In this document: one piece after another, positions 1 through 8,398 of the stretch
Layout: each line of letters starts with the position of its first letter
How positions within the stretch are numbered: the stretch's first letter is position 1
Origin: Curtobacterium flaccumfaciens
GTDB taxonomy: Bacteria > Actinomycetota > Actinomycetes > Actinomycetales > Microbacteriaceae
Assembly (NCBI RefSeq): GCF_004361695.1
Contig: NZ_SNVW01000010.1
Span: forward strand, 91,505 to 155,504
Direction: 5' to 3'
Length of the DNA stretch: 64,000 nucleotides
Program-made: the position numbers and the translations under genes
The notes under the pieces: generated by a model
Databases searched by the model: none
What the model was told of the DNA's origin: nothing
The model's input: the letters and a program-made list of their open reading frames with translations, nothing else

Positions 1-1047
1 CGCCGCTCCCCGCGCCTTGAGCGCCATCACGAACGACAGCACCCGGGCCACGGGCGTGTAGAGGTCGACGGGCACCTCCTGCCCGAGCTCGCACGTCGCG
101 TGCAGCGCCCGGGTGAGCGGGACGTCGCGGACGATCGGCACGCGCTCCTGTTCGGCGCGGTCGCGGATCATGCTCGCGACCGGCCCGGCGCCCTTCGCGA
201 CGACCCGCGGCGCGGACTTGCCCGGCTCGTACTTGAGCGCGACGGCGTAGTGCGTCGGGTTGGTCATCACGACGTCGGCCGTGCCGATGGCCTGCACCAT
301 GCGGTTCCGGCTCATCGCGAGCTGGCGGGACCGGCGCTGGGACTTCACGAGCGGGTCGCCCTCGCTGTGCTTGTTCTCGTCCTTGACCTCGCGCTTGGTC
401 ATCATGGTGCGCTTCCGGTTCCGGCGGATGACGACGAGCACGTCGAGCGCGGCGAGGACGAGCCCGGCGGCGATCGCGGCGCGCATCAGGGTGCCGGTGC
501 CCGCCGCGGCGGCGTCGAGCACGGCGGAGAGCGGCAGCGACCCGCTCGTCATGAGGACCGGCACGAGCGCCTGCACCGCGAACCAGAGCACGAGGCCGAC
601 GACCACGGTCTTGAGCAGGGCCTTGAGGCCGTTCCAGAGCGCCTGGGTACCGAAGACGCGCTTCAGGCCGGCGATCGGGTCGAAGTGGTCCGGCTGCGGC
701 GCCATCTTCCGGAAGTGCACCCCGCCCTGCGCCACCGCCGCCGCGACGACCGCGACCAGGACGACGCCGAGCATCGGGCCGAGCGTGGCGCCGATCGACC
801 CGAGGGCATCGTGGAAGACCTCGTTCATCGTGCCGATCGTGGGGTCGGCGATGACGCGCTGCACGGCCCGGAGCTGGTCGGACCCGGCGGCGGCGGCGTT
901 GCCCACCGCGGCGGGCATCATCACGGCCGCTGCGGCGATGCCGATCCACGCGCCGAGGTCCTGCGAACGCCCGATCTGGCCCTTCTGGTGGACCTCGCGC
1001 ATCCGTTTCTGGGTGGCCTGTTCGGACCGTTCTCCGCTGTCGGACAC
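1..1047 (-). CDS. flhB: FlhB, flagellar type III export switch protein (C-terminus cut by window edge)
   Basis: FlhB is the membrane protein of the flagellar export gate that switches substrate specificity from rod/hook to filament proteins. I read a GTG start at 1047 and 349 codons running off the left edge without a stop. The N-terminus is polar with the family-typical KRMREV segment, followed by hydrophobic helices. The cytoplasmic part carries the NPTH self-cleavage motif followed by YAVALKY. The gene starts 4 bases after the fliR stop with a G-rich ribosome site, so it is co-translated with fliR. Family proteins are about 350-400 residues, so little is missing. flhA would be expected next, outside the window. 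Confidence 0.93.
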   Translation of the reverse strand, partial: MSDSGERSEQATQKRMREVHQKGQIGRSQDLGAWIGIAAAAVMMPAAVGNAAAAGSDQLRAVQRVIADPTIGTMNEVFHDALGSIGATLGPMLGVVLVAVVAAAVAQGGVHFRKMAPQPDHFDPIAGLKRVFGTQALWNGLKALLKTVVVGLVLWFAVQALVPVLMTSGSLPLSAVLDAAAAGTGTLMRAAIAAGLVLAALDVLVVIRRNRKRTMMTKREVKDENKHSEGDPLVKSQRRSRQLAMSRNRMVQAIGTADVVMTNPTHYAVALKYEPGKSAPRVVAKGAGPVASMIRDRAEQERVPIVRDVPLTRALHATCELGQEVPVDLYTPVARVLSFVMALKARGAA

Positions 1048-1051
1048 CGGG

Positions 1052-1810
1052 TCACCCCCGTCCCGTGATCGCGGCCACCGCGTCGCCGGTCAGCGACGAC
1101 ACGACGGACGGCAGGGCCATGAAGAGCGCGCCGGCGAAGACGACGGTCAGGCCGATCTTGATCGGGAATCCCATCTGGAAGGCGTTGAGGGCCGGTGCGA
1201 CGCGGGTGAGCAGGCCGAGGCCGACGTCGGCGAGGAAGAGCACGACGACGAGCGGTCCGGCGATCTGCAGGGTGGCGAGGAACATCTGCGACAGCGCGGT
1301 GACGAGGAGCGACGCCATGCCGCCGAGCTCGAACGTGCCGGTGAGCGGCACCGCGTCGAACGACCGGACGAGTCCGCCGACGATGAGCTGGTAGCCGCCC
1401 GAGGCGAACAGCAGCGCGAGCGACGCCATCTGGAACAGCCGGGTGAACTGCGCGCCGTTCACCTGCGACTGCGGGTCGAACGCCTGCGCCAGGGTGAAGC
1501 CGCCGAACAGGTCGATGAGGGCACCGGCGGACTGCACGGCCGCGAAGACCAGGAACACCAGGAAGCCGAGGGCGAGCCCGACGACGAGCTGTGTGACGAG
1601 GGCGAGCAGGAACGGCCCGGTGTCGAGCGAGTGGTAGCCGTCGGCGACCTTCGGGGCGACGCCGATCGCCAGGCCGATGCCGAGGATCACCTTCACGGTG
1701 CCGGGGAACGCACGGTACGAGAACGGCGGCGCGATGACGAAGAACGCGACGAGCCGGACGCCGGCGAGCATCGTCGCCTCGAGGCGGTCGCCGTTGATCA
1801 CGAGGTCCAT
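1052..1810 (-). CDS. fliR: FliR, flagellar export gate membrane protein
   Basis: This 252-residue, strongly hydrophobic protein forms part of the FliP/Q/R export gate in the membrane. The ATG at 1810 is chosen because it shares one base with the fliQ stop (TGATG) and gives a family-length protein; a longer reading frame exists upstream but lies inside fliQ and fliP. Visible traits are several hydrophobic helices, the segment PPFSYRAFPGTVKV near the N-terminus and a C-terminal ALFMALPSVV stretch. It sits in the fixed order fliP-fliQ-fliR-flhB. Confidence 0.93.
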   Translation of the reverse strand: MDLVINGDRLEATMLAGVRLVAFFVIAPPFSYRAFPGTVKVILGIGLAIGVAPKVADGYHSLDTGPFLLALVTQLVVGLALGFLVFLVFAAVQSAGALIDLFGGFTLAQAFDPQSQVNGAQFTRLFQMASLALLFASGGYQLIVGGLVRSFDAVPLTGTFELGGMASLLVTALSQMFLATLQIAGPLVVVLFLADVGLGLLTRVAPALNAFQMGFPIKIGLTVVFAGALFMALPSVVSSLTGDAVAAITGRG

Positions 1811-2085
1811 CAGCCGGCCCCGAGCAGCTTCGGGATCATGTCGAAGGCGACGTGGGTGAACGCGACCATCTCCGAGATCATCCAGTTGCCGCAGACGACC
1901 AGCGCGATCGCGACGGCGACGGCCTTCGGCACGAACGAGAGCGTGACCTCCTGGATCTGCGTGACCGACTGGAACAGCGAGATCGCGAAGCCCACGACGA
2001 GCGAGGTGACGAGGACGGGGGCCGCGAGCTTCGCCGACACGAGGAGCGCCTGCAGCACGAGGTCGATGACGGCCTGCTGGTTCAT
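1810..2085 (-). CDS. fliQ: FliQ, flagellar export gate membrane protein
   Basis: FliQ is a 91-residue two-helix protein of the export gate. The sequence has two long hydrophobic helices separated by a short loop with SLFQSVTQIQEVTLSFVPK, the most recognisable FliQ stretch. Length agrees with the family (about 88-90). It lies 24 bases after fliP and overlaps fliR by one base, in the usual P-Q-R order. Confidence 0.95.
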   Translation of the reverse strand: MNQQAVIDLVLQALLVSAKLAAPVLVTSLVVGFAISLFQSVTQIQEVTLSFVPKAVAVAIALVVCGNWMISEMVAFTHVAFDMIPKLLGAG

Positions 2086-2109
2086 GCGAGTCCCCCTGAC
2101 GCGACGGCG

Positions 2110-2946
2110 CTAGACAACGTGGTAGCTCTCGATGAGCGACTTGATGATGAGGCCCCACCCGTCGACGAGGACGAACAGCAGGATTTTGAACGGCAGCGAG
2201 ATCATCACCGGCGGGAGCATCATCATGCCCATCGACATGAGCGCGGCGGAGACGACGAGGTCGATGACGAGGAACGGGATGAAGATGACGAACCCGATGA
2301 TGAACGCGCTCCGCAGCTCGGAGATCACGAACGCGGGGATCACGGTCGTCATCGGCACGTCGGCCATCGTCTTCGGGTTGCCCTGCCCGGCGGCGCGGGT
2401 GATGAGGGCGACGTCCTCCTCGCGCGTCTGGTGCAGCATGAACGTGCGGAGCGGCTTCGTGCCGACCTCGACGGCCTTCGCGAAGTCGATGTGCCCGGCG
2501 AGGTAGGGCTGCAGGGCGTCGTCGTTGATGTGCCCGAGGACCGGCGCCATCACGAACAGCGACAGGAACAGCGCGAGGCCGGCGATGACCTGGTTCGGCG
2601 GGATGGACTGCAGGCCGAGCGCGTTCCGGGTCATCGCGAGCACGACGAAGATCTTCGTGAACGACGTCATCATGAGCAGGAGCGCCGGAGCGACGCTCAG
2701 GAGCGTGATCCCGATGAGGGTCACGACCGCCGACGACGGCGTGCCGTCCGGGCCGTTCACGCTGACGCTGAAGTCGCCGTTCGCCGGCGGCGTCGGGGAG
2801 GCGGGAGCGGTCGGCTGGACGACCCCGGCGGCGTGCGCCCCGGTCGCGGTGAGCATGAGGAACCCGGCGACCGCGACGAGCCCGAGCAGGACGAGTGCGA
2901 CGACCCGTCCGGAGCGCGCCAGCCGGTGCGACGTCGCGGCGGTCAC
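2110..2946 (-). CDS. fliP: FliP, flagellar export gate membrane protein
   Basis: FliP is the core of the flagellar export gate. The GTG at 2946 overlaps the fliO stop (GTGA) and gives 278 residues; a longer open frame upstream lies inside fliO. The protein begins with a cleavable signal-type helix ending near AHAAG, as is usual for FliP, then a Pro/Thr spacer. Next come the family hallmarks SFTKIFVVLAMTRNALG, IPPNQVIAGLALFLS and the C-terminal FVIFIPFLVIDLVVSAALMSMGM and VDGWGLI segments. Confidence 0.95.
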   Translation of the reverse strand: MTAATSHRLARSGRVVALVLLGLVAVAGFLMLTATGAHAAGVVQPTAPASPTPPANGDFSVSVNGPDGTPSSAVVTLIGITLLSVAPALLLMMTSFTKIFVVLAMTRNALGLQSIPPNQVIAGLALFLSLFVMAPVLGHINDDALQPYLAGHIDFAKAVEVGTKPLRTFMLHQTREEDVALITRAAGQGNPKTMADVPMTTVIPAFVISELRSAFIIGFVIFIPFLVIDLVVSAALMSMGMMMLPPVMISLPFKILLFVLVDGWGLIIKSLIESYHVV

Positions 2947-3476
2947 CCGGCCCGCCGGTTCCGGAGCGCGGCGGCGGCCTGCCGCCAGGTCTCGGCCGAC
3001 AGGATCGAGCCCTGCAGCTGCGCCGAGGTGGGCACGGCGGTGCGCTGCGAGCGGCGGTTCCGCGGGCGCATGGGCAGCGGCTCCGCCGCGTCGGCCGGGA
3101 GGCGCGGCTCGGCCGCCGTCTGCTGTGCGAGTTCCTGACGGAACTGCTCGGCCGACGGTGTCGGACGCACCGGCAGCTGGACGGGGCCGGTCACGATGGT
3201 CAGCTCGGGCGCTGGCGCCTGCCCGCTGGTGAGCAGGGCGACGCCGTGCTCGGAGACACCGAGCACGAGGCGCTCCCCCTCGACGTCGACCACGACGACG
3301 CTCGCCTTGCCGCCGATGCCCTGTCGGGCGACGACCTCGACCGAGGCCGAACGGCGTCCCTTCGCCCTGCCCGCGCCGAACTGGCCCTTCGCCATGCGTC
3401 GGTGCAGCACCCACATGAGGGCGAGCACGACGCCGAGCGAGAGCGCGACGCGGAGGGCGATGACGAGCGTGTCCAC
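2943..3476 (-). CDS. fliO: FliO-like flagellar biosynthesis protein
   Basis: A 177-residue protein with one N-terminal membrane helix (about residues 5-25), a basic stretch, and a small beta-rich domain with VEVVARQGIGGKASVVVVDVEGERLVLGVS split by basic residues, typical of FliO. FliO assists assembly of FliP in the membrane. The C-terminal third is Ala/Pro/Arg rich and poorly conserved. The gene sits between fliN and fliP, overlapping fliP by 4 bases. Identification rests on position and general fold, as FliO is weakly conserved. Confidence 0.8.
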   Translation of the reverse strand: MDTLVIALRVALSLGVVLALMWVLHRRMAKGQFGAGRAKGRRSASVEVVARQGIGGKASVVVVDVEGERLVLGVSEHGVALLTSGQAPAPELTIVTGPVQLPVRPTPSAEQFRQELAQQTAAEPRLPADAAEPLPMRPRNRRSQRTAVPTSAQLQGSILSAETWRQAAAALRNRRAG

Positions 3477-3484
3477 GGCGGGGC

Positions 3485-4195
3485 TCAGACGGATTCGGCG
3501 ACGTCGAGGATCTTCGTGATCCGCACCGCGTAGTCCTGGTCGACAACGACGACCTCGCCGTGCGCGATGAGCCGGCCGTTGAGGAGCACGTCGGCGGGGG
3601 CGCCGGCGCTGCGGTCGAGCTCGACGACGGCGCCCGGTTCCATGCCGAGGACGTCGCGGACGGACATCCGGGTGCGGCCGATCTCGACGGTCAGGGTCAT
3701 CTCGACGTTGTTGATGCGCCCGAGGTTGCCGGTCGGGATGGTCGCCGCGGGGGTGGCCGGTGCCGACACGGTGCCGTTCTCGCGGACGCGCAGCGCGAAC
3801 CAGCCGCCGGGGACGCCGCCGGCCGTGAGCTCGAACACCACGGTGTCCGGGTCCGCCAGGAGCGCCGACGCCGACTCGCGGCGGGCGTCGCCGAGGACCC
3901 CGACGCCGAGCACGCCCGCGGCGGCCTCGAGCGACGGACGGAGGACGTCGGTGACGTCGACGATCCCGTGTTCGGTGCCGCCCGCGGCCGCGACGGACTC
4001 GAGGTCGGTGAGCACGAGCACCAGGTCGGCCGACAGGCCGCCGACGAACGACGCGACCACCGCGTCACCGGCCGCTTCGAGGGCGACGGGAGTCGCGCCT
4101 CCAGGCTGGAGCACCGCCGTCAACGGAGCGGCCGTCGGGAGCTGCGCGACGAGGGACTCGGCCGCCTGCGTGTGGAGGGTGGTGGTGACGGTCAT
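3485..4195 (-). CDS. fliN: FliN-type flagellar switch protein with long N-terminal extension
   Basis: FliN is the C-ring protein at the cytoplasmic base of the motor that carries CheY-dependent switching. The last 80 residues or so form a SpoA/FliN domain, with VEMTLTVEIGRTRMSVRDVL, EPGAVVELDRSAGAP and the closing GEVVVVDQDYAVRITKI. The N-terminal 150 residues look like a CheC/FliY-type or degenerate domain (ADLVLVLTD, LRPSLEAAAGVLG), so the 236-residue product is closer in layout to FliY than to the short enterobacterial FliN. A CheC phosphatase motif (ExxN) is not evident. ATG at 4195 overlaps the fliM stop. Confidence 0.88.
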   Translation of the reverse strand: MTVTTTLHTQAAESLVAQLPTAAPLTAVLQPGGATPVALEAAGDAVVASFVGGLSADLVLVLTDLESVAAAGGTEHGIVDVTDVLRPSLEAAAGVLGVGVLGDARRESASALLADPDTVVFELTAGGVPGGWFALRVRENGTVSAPATPAATIPTGNLGRINNVEMTLTVEIGRTRMSVRDVLGMEPGAVVELDRSAGAPADVLLNGRLIAHGEVVVVDQDYAVRITKILDVAESV

Positions 4196-5070
4196 GCGCT
4201 GGGCTCCGATGTGGTGGTGACGACGATGCCGGCGAGGCGCGAGCCGTTCGCGCCGACCGCGGCCGTGCCGACGGGCTCGCCGTCGACCGTGATGGTGAGG
4301 GGACGGTGCTGCGGGTGCGGCAGCGGCAGGACGTCGCCGACGGCGAGCCGGAGGACCTGCGAGGGCAGGACCGGCGCCGACGCGAAGCGGAGGCTGACGC
4401 CGACCGGCACCCCGGCGAGCTGCGCGTCGAGCAGGGCGCGGGCGTCGGCGGGCGACACGTGGGTGGCGGCCTCGCCGAGCTGCGGCAGCACGGCGTCGGC
4501 GGGCAGCGCGAGCGTCCCCGGTGAGACCCGGTCACCGACGCGGATCGTGAACGAGGCGACGATCATCAGGTCGCCCTTCTGGGCGGCCTGGGCGAACTGC
4601 GAGTTGAACTGGAAGCCGCCGACCGTGACGTCGTGCGCGAGGAGCCCGCCGAACGAGTAGCGGAGGTCGTCGAGGGCGTCCTCGACGATGCGACGGACGA
4701 GGGCCTGCTCGATGGGGGTGAAGGTGCGGTCCGGCGTCGGCAGCGGCTTCGAGGCGCCGAGCGCGTGCGAGACCCAGGTCAGGGCGGCGTCGAGCGGGAC
4801 CTGCAGCACGCCCTTCGGGATCACGTCCGCGATCGGGAGCAGCACCATGCCGGTGAGCGCGGGTAGCGACGCCGCGTACTCGTCGTACGTCGTCATCTGT
4901 ACCTGCTCGCACGTGACCTGGCTCACCGCGCGGACCTTCGCGGTCAGCTGGGTGCCCCACTGGCGCGCGAAGGTCTCGAAGGCGAGCTCGAGGACCCGGG
5001 CGTGCTCGCGGGCGAGCGTCGACGGGCGCGCGAAGTCGTACACCTCGGGCGCTGGCAGGGTCTCGGTCAC
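4192..5070 (-). CDS. fliM: FliM, flagellar motor switch protein
   Basis: FliM forms the middle of the C-ring, linking FliG to FliN and binding phospho-CheY. The protein has 292 residues. Recognisable parts are the N-terminal VYDFARPSTLAREHARVLE helix (family R-P helix), the ALVRRIVEDALDDLR middle-domain helix, and a C-terminal SpoA domain ending in VGANGSRLAGIV. The start is GTG at 5070 with no clear Shine-Dalgarno sequence, and a possible -10 box lies only 8 bases upstream, so the transcript could be leaderless. A 130-base gap separates it from motB, where fliL would sit in many relatives. Confidence 0.92.
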   Translation of the reverse strand: MTETLPAPEVYDFARPSTLAREHARVLELAFETFARQWGTQLTAKVRAVSQVTCEQVQMTTYDEYAASLPALTGMVLLPIADVIPKGVLQVPLDAALTWVSHALGASKPLPTPDRTFTPIEQALVRRIVEDALDDLRYSFGGLLAHDVTVGGFQFNSQFAQAAQKGDLMIVASFTIRVGDRVSPGTLALPADAVLPQLGEAATHVSPADARALLDAQLAGVPVGVSLRFASAPVLPSQVLRLAVGDVLPLPHPQHRPLTITVDGEPVGTAAVGANGSRLAGIVVTTTSEPSA

Positions 5071-5078
5071 GGGTGCGT

Positions 5079-5106
5079 CTATCGGTCCGCCGTGCCGGAC
5101 CCGTCA
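5079..5106 (-). promoter_or_regulatory. Weak candidate SigD/FliA-type promoter upstream of fliM
   Basis: On the minus strand the motB-fliM gap reads TGAC, 16 bases, ACCGATAG. The -10-like part resembles GCCGATAG at the other flagellar promoters here, but the -35-like part is poor and the spacer is one base longer. The -10 lies about 8 bases before the fliM GTG. Treat as a weak candidate only. Confidence 0.3.
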
Positions 5107-5200
5107 GTGCCGTGCCCCCGCTGTGCCCACTTCTGGGGAGGCCGCGGTCGTGTCCCAAGTCGGTGTCAGTATCGGTGGTGGTGTCGATGTCGGTCGGGCG

Positions 5201-6130
5201 TCAGCCCTGGCGTGCTCCGTCCTGCGCCTTCGCGAGTGCCGGCATGAGCGCGCTGACGTCCTGGTCCTGGTTCGACAGCACCACGATGTCGACGCGGCGG
5301 TTCAGGGTGAGGTCGGCGTCCGTCCCGCCCTTCGCGAGGGGCCGGCTCGACCCGAACCCGACGCTCTGGACGTGCTCCGCCGGCATCCCGCCCCGCTCGA
5401 CGAGGTCCCGCAGCACGCCCGTCGCCCGCGCGGCGCTGAGCTCCCAGTTCGTCGCGTACGGCGCGGTCGAGTTCCGCTGGTCGGCGTGGCCCTCGACGCT
5501 GACGTCGTGGCTGCTCGTCCGGAGCACCGGCGCGATCGCGTCCATGATCCGCTTCGCCTGGTCGGACAGGTCCGCGCTGTTCGTCGTGAAGTACGTCTCG
5601 CTGCCGATCAGCCGCACCGTGAGGCCGCGGGCGTCGACCGTGAACTGCACGTTCGCGGTCTGCCCGGCCTTGTCGAGGTTGCCCTTGATGGCCGCTTCGA
5701 TCGCCTTGAGGTCGTCGAGCTCCTTCTGCGCCGCGGCGAGGTCCGCCTTGGTCGCGGTCGTCGGAACCACGGTCGACGCCGGGTCGACGTTGGTGTCCTT
5801 CGTGCCGGACGAGGCGGTGGAGTGGTCCGCCTGGGACTTGTCGACCGAGTAGCCGGAGCCGTCCTTCACCTCGTCCTTCGTGACGACCGTGCCGGACGCG
5901 GTGTCGACCTTCTGCGACTTCACCTCGCCGAAGCCGGTCGCGAGCGAGTTCTTCAGCTGGATGTACTTCTGCTGGTCGACCGTCGACATCGCGAAGAGCA
6001 CCAGGAACATGCACATCAGCACCGTGATCATGTCCATGTAGGACGCCATCCAGCGCTCGTCGGGGTGCTCGGCGTCGTCGTGGGACTTCTTCGCACGACC
6101 GCGGCCGCGGCCGCGGGGGTTGGCGCTCAT
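5201..6130 (-). CDS. motB: MotB, flagellar stator protein with OmpA-like peptidoglycan-binding domain
   Basis: MotB anchors the proton (or sodium) channel stator to peptidoglycan. In its 309 residues, a basic cytoplasmic N-terminus (RGRGRGRAKK) precedes one membrane helix. That helix contains the ion-binding aspartate, Asp33, in YMDMITVLM. A linker follows, then a C-terminal OmpA-like domain with VEGHADQR, WELSAARA, VGFGSSRP and NRRVDIVV. It directly follows motA with 2 bases between them. The membrane helix has a Cys rather than the usual small residue pattern, but nothing essential is missing. Confidence 0.95.
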   Translation of the reverse strand: MSANPRGRGRGRAKKSHDDAEHPDERWMASYMDMITVLMCMFLVLFAMSTVDQQKYIQLKNSLATGFGEVKSQKVDTASGTVVTKDEVKDGSGYSVDKSQADHSTASSGTKDTNVDPASTVVPTTATKADLAAAQKELDDLKAIEAAIKGNLDKAGQTANVQFTVDARGLTVRLIGSETYFTTNSADLSDQAKRIMDAIAPVLRTSSHDVSVEGHADQRNSTAPYATNWELSAARATGVLRDLVERGGMPAEHVQSVGFGSSRPLAKGGTDADLTLNRRVDIVVLSNQDQDVSALMPALAKAQDGARQG

Positions 6131-6132
6131 CG

Positions 6133-6957
6133 TCAGGCCGCCAGCTGCTGGTCGTCGAGTCCGGCGTCGCCCTTGCCGGCCTTCGCCTTGCCGCCCTTGG
6201 CATCGCCCCGGGCCGACGGCGGCACCATCGCGGTGAGGCGCTCACCGAGGAGTCGCGGCTGGCTGCCGGCCTGCACGGCGAGGAGCCCCTCCATCAGGAG
6301 CGTCTGCCGGTCGGCCTCGAGCTGCGCGAGCTTCCGGAGCTTGCCGCCGATGGGCAGCCACATGAAGTTGGCGGTGAGGAGCCCCCAGAGGGTCGCGACG
6401 AAGGCGCTCGCGATGAGGGGCCCGAGCTCGTCCGGCTTGCCGAGGTTCGCGAGCACGTGGGTCAGCGACACCACGGTGCCGATGATGCCGACGGTCGGGG
6501 CGAAACCGCCGAGACCCATGAAGAACGCACTCGCACTCCGCACCGGGGCCGCGTTCGACTCGATCTCGTCCTCGAGCAGGATCCGCAGCTCGTCGCCGTC
6601 GGTTCCGTCCGCGATGTTCTGCAGCGCCTTCTTCATGAACGGGTCGTCGTGCTTGTCGGCCTCCTGCTCGAGCGCGAGCAGGCCGTTCGCCCGGGCGGTC
6701 TCGGCGAGCCCGACCACGTCGTCGATGACCGCCTGGGGCGGGGTGACCTTGCCGGTGAACGCCTTCGGGACGGCCTTGAAGCTGGCGATCGCGTCCTTCA
6801 GCGTGGTGCTCGCGATGCCGCAGCCGATGGTGGCGCCGAACACGAGCAGCATCGGCGCGGGGAGGAACAGGCCGGCGAGCTCGACGTGCTCCATCTCGAC
6901 CATGCCGAAGAGGGCGCCGAAGGCCAGCAGGATCCCGATGATCGTCGCGATGTCCAT
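6133..6957 (-). CDS. motA: MotA, flagellar stator ion-channel protein
   Basis: MotA, with MotB, converts ion flow into torque. The protein has 274 residues and four hydrophobic segments, with PTVGIIGTVVSLTHVLANL and ASAFVATLWGLLTANFMWLPIG as recognisable family stretches. The cytoplasmic loop carries charged segments (EQEADKHDDPF, LEDEIE). A Lys/Gly-rich C-terminal tail follows the last helix. It lies one base after the flbD stop and two bases before motB, forming flbD-motA-motB. Confidence 0.95.
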   Translation of the reverse strand: MDIATIIGILLAFGALFGMVEMEHVELAGLFLPAPMLLVFGATIGCGIASTTLKDAIASFKAVPKAFTGKVTPPQAVIDDVVGLAETARANGLLALEQEADKHDDPFMKKALQNIADGTDGDELRILLEDEIESNAAPVRSASAFFMGLGGFAPTVGIIGTVVSLTHVLANLGKPDELGPLIASAFVATLWGLLTANFMWLPIGGKLRKLAQLEADRQTLLMEGLLAVQAGSQPRLLGERLTAMVPPSARGDAKGGKAKAGKGDAGLDDQQLAA

Positions 6958-6958
6958 C

Positions 6959-7264
6959 TCAGCGGCCCCCGTCCTGCGTGCGGGGTGCGCGGTCGGCGCC
7001 GGTCGCTCGCCCGTGGATCGGGGCGACGGCCGCCAGGGTGGGCTGCGGGCCGGTGGCGTTCCGCGGCTCCGACCCGTACGCGATGGTGACGATCCGGGCG
7101 CGGTACGCGGCGATCCGGTCGATGACCTCGGCCATGGACTCGCGCACGATGTACTTCGCGCCGTCGACCATGATGAGGGTCGTGTCCGGCGTCTCCTGGA
7201 TGCGCTCCACGAGGTCCGGGTTGACAGCGAATCCGCTGCCGTTGAGTCGTGTGACGACGATCAT
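6959..7264 (-). CDS. flbD: FlbD-family flagellar protein
   Basis: A 101-residue protein. The first 60 residues match the short FlbD family: MIVVTRLNGSGFAVNPDLVE, then a TLIMVDGAKYIVRES segment and an amphipathic helix. The remaining 40 residues form an unstructured tail. FlbD proteins of Gram-positive flagellar operons are small and of unknown mechanism; they are not the Caulobacter regulator of the same name. It is the first gene of the flbD-motA-motB-fliM unit and has a good SigD-type promoter about 80 bases upstream. Confidence 0.88.
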   Translation of the reverse strand: MIVVTRLNGSGFAVNPDLVERIQETPDTTLIMVDGAKYIVRESMAEVIDRIAAYRARIVTIAYGSEPRNATGPQPTLAAVAPIHGRATGADRAPRTQDGGR

Positions 7265-7341
7265 GGCCCGTCCTGGTTCTCGATCGTCCCGCCGCCGTCC
7301 GTGGGGCGGGATGCGGCCCGTCCGTGGGCCTGCACGGAGGA

Positions 7342-7368
7342 CTATCGGCGGCCGTGCGGATGCCGTTA
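7342..7368 (-). promoter_or_regulatory. SigD/FliA-type promoter of the flbD-motAB unit
   Basis: Minus strand reads TAAC, exactly 15 bases, GCCGATAG. This is close to the Bacillus SigD consensus (TAAA, 15, GCCGATAT) and matches three other sites in this window with identical spacing. The -10 lies about 78 bases before the flbD ATG. The remaining 7369-7520 is a divergent intergenic region in which I see only the ribosome site AGAAGGAGA of the next gene. Confidence 0.8.
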
Positions 7369-7520
7369 GCGGCTGCCGGGGTGCCGTTCGTGGCCGCCCG
7401 TCGTGGCCGCCCGTCGTGGCGCGCCGGAATCCGTCACGTCGGGGTGCATCCGATCGGGGTCCCCGGCCGGTAGTGGGGGTACGACGTCGACGACGACGTC
7501 GTGGGAGAAGGAGACCAACC

Positions 7521-8384
7521 ATGCGCAAGACCATCGCCACCGGCCTCAGTGCCGGCGTCCTGCTCGCCGCGGCTGCGGCCGTGATGCCCGCGACCGCTGC
7601 GACCGCCGCCACCGGCGACGCCACGCTCTCCGTCCTGCACGCCGTGCCCGCCGTCACCGTCGACGTGTACCTCGACGGCAAGCGCGCCCTCGACGACTTC
7701 ACGCCGGGCTCCCTCGCCGGCCCGATGATGGTGCCGGCCGGTGCCCACCAGCTCGCGATCACGGCGTCCGACGCCGCGGACGCCTCGAAGCCGATCATCG
7801 GCCCGGTGGACGTGACGCTCGACGGCGGCGCGAACTACACCGCGGTTGCCCATGACAAGACGGACGGTTCGCCCACCGCCACGCTCTTCACGAACGACAC
7901 GTCGGCGGTCCCCGCCGGCCAGGGGCGTCTGATCGTCCGGCACGTCGCAGCGGCACCCGCCGTCGACGTCCTCGCCGGGGGCAAGGCCGTGGTCTCGAAC
8001 CTCGCCAACCCGGACGAGCAGGCGCTCGTGCTGCCTGCCGGCACCGTCTCTGCCGCGGTCGCGGCGACCGGCACCACCGACCCGGTGATCGGCCCGGCGG
8101 ACGTCGCGGTGACGGCCGGCGCCGACACCATCGTGTACGCGTGGGGCAGCCTCGACGACGGCAACCTCGCCCTCGCCACGCAGACGATCGAGGGCCTCGG
8201 TGGGACCCCGAACGGCGTCCCGGCGGGCAACGCCGGACTCGTCGCGACGAACACCGCGCCGCTCGCCGGCGGTGCGGCCGGGATCGCCGCGGCAGCGATC
8301 GCCGCAGCCGTGGCCGTCGGCGCCGTGGTGCTCCGCCGCCACCACCTGACGGCGTCCGCCGAGCGCGAGGACTCGGGGCGCTGA
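7521..8384 (+). CDS. DUF4397 domain secreted, membrane-anchored protein
   Basis: A 287-residue protein with a signal peptide (basic start, hydrophobic core, AxA-type site near residue 30), two DUF4397-like beta-rich repeats (LSVLHAVPAVTVDVYLDG and LIVRHVAAAPAVDVLAGG) and a C-terminal Ala-rich membrane helix followed by RRHH. There is no LPxTG-type sorting motif, so it is probably held by the C-terminal helix. The start is supported by AGAAGGAGA 7 bases upstream. DUF4397 proteins next to sortase-like genes are common in actinobacteria; the function of the pair is unknown. Confidence 0.88.
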   Translation: MRKTIATGLSAGVLLAAAAAVMPATAATAATGDATLSVLHAVPAVTVDVYLDGKRALDDFTPGSLAGPMMVPAGAHQLAITASDAADASKPIIGPVDVTLDGGANYTAVAHDKTDGSPTATLFTNDTSAVPAGQGRLIVRHVAAAPAVDVLAGGKAVVSNLANPDEQALVLPAGTVSAAVAATGTTDPVIGPADVAVTAGADTIVYAWGSLDDGNLALATQTIEGLGGTPNGVPAGNAGLVATNTAPLAGGAAGIAAAAIAAAVAVGAVVLRRHHLTASAEREDSGR

Positions 8385-8398
8385 ACACGCTCCGGACG

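Noticed and set aside
100..3138. Long plus-strand open frames opposite the fli genes (up to about 620 codons)
   Set aside because: They are antisense to a clear flagellar operon, rich in Arg/Ala/His/Asp as expected for complement frames of very GC-rich genes, and have no domain or ribosome-site support.
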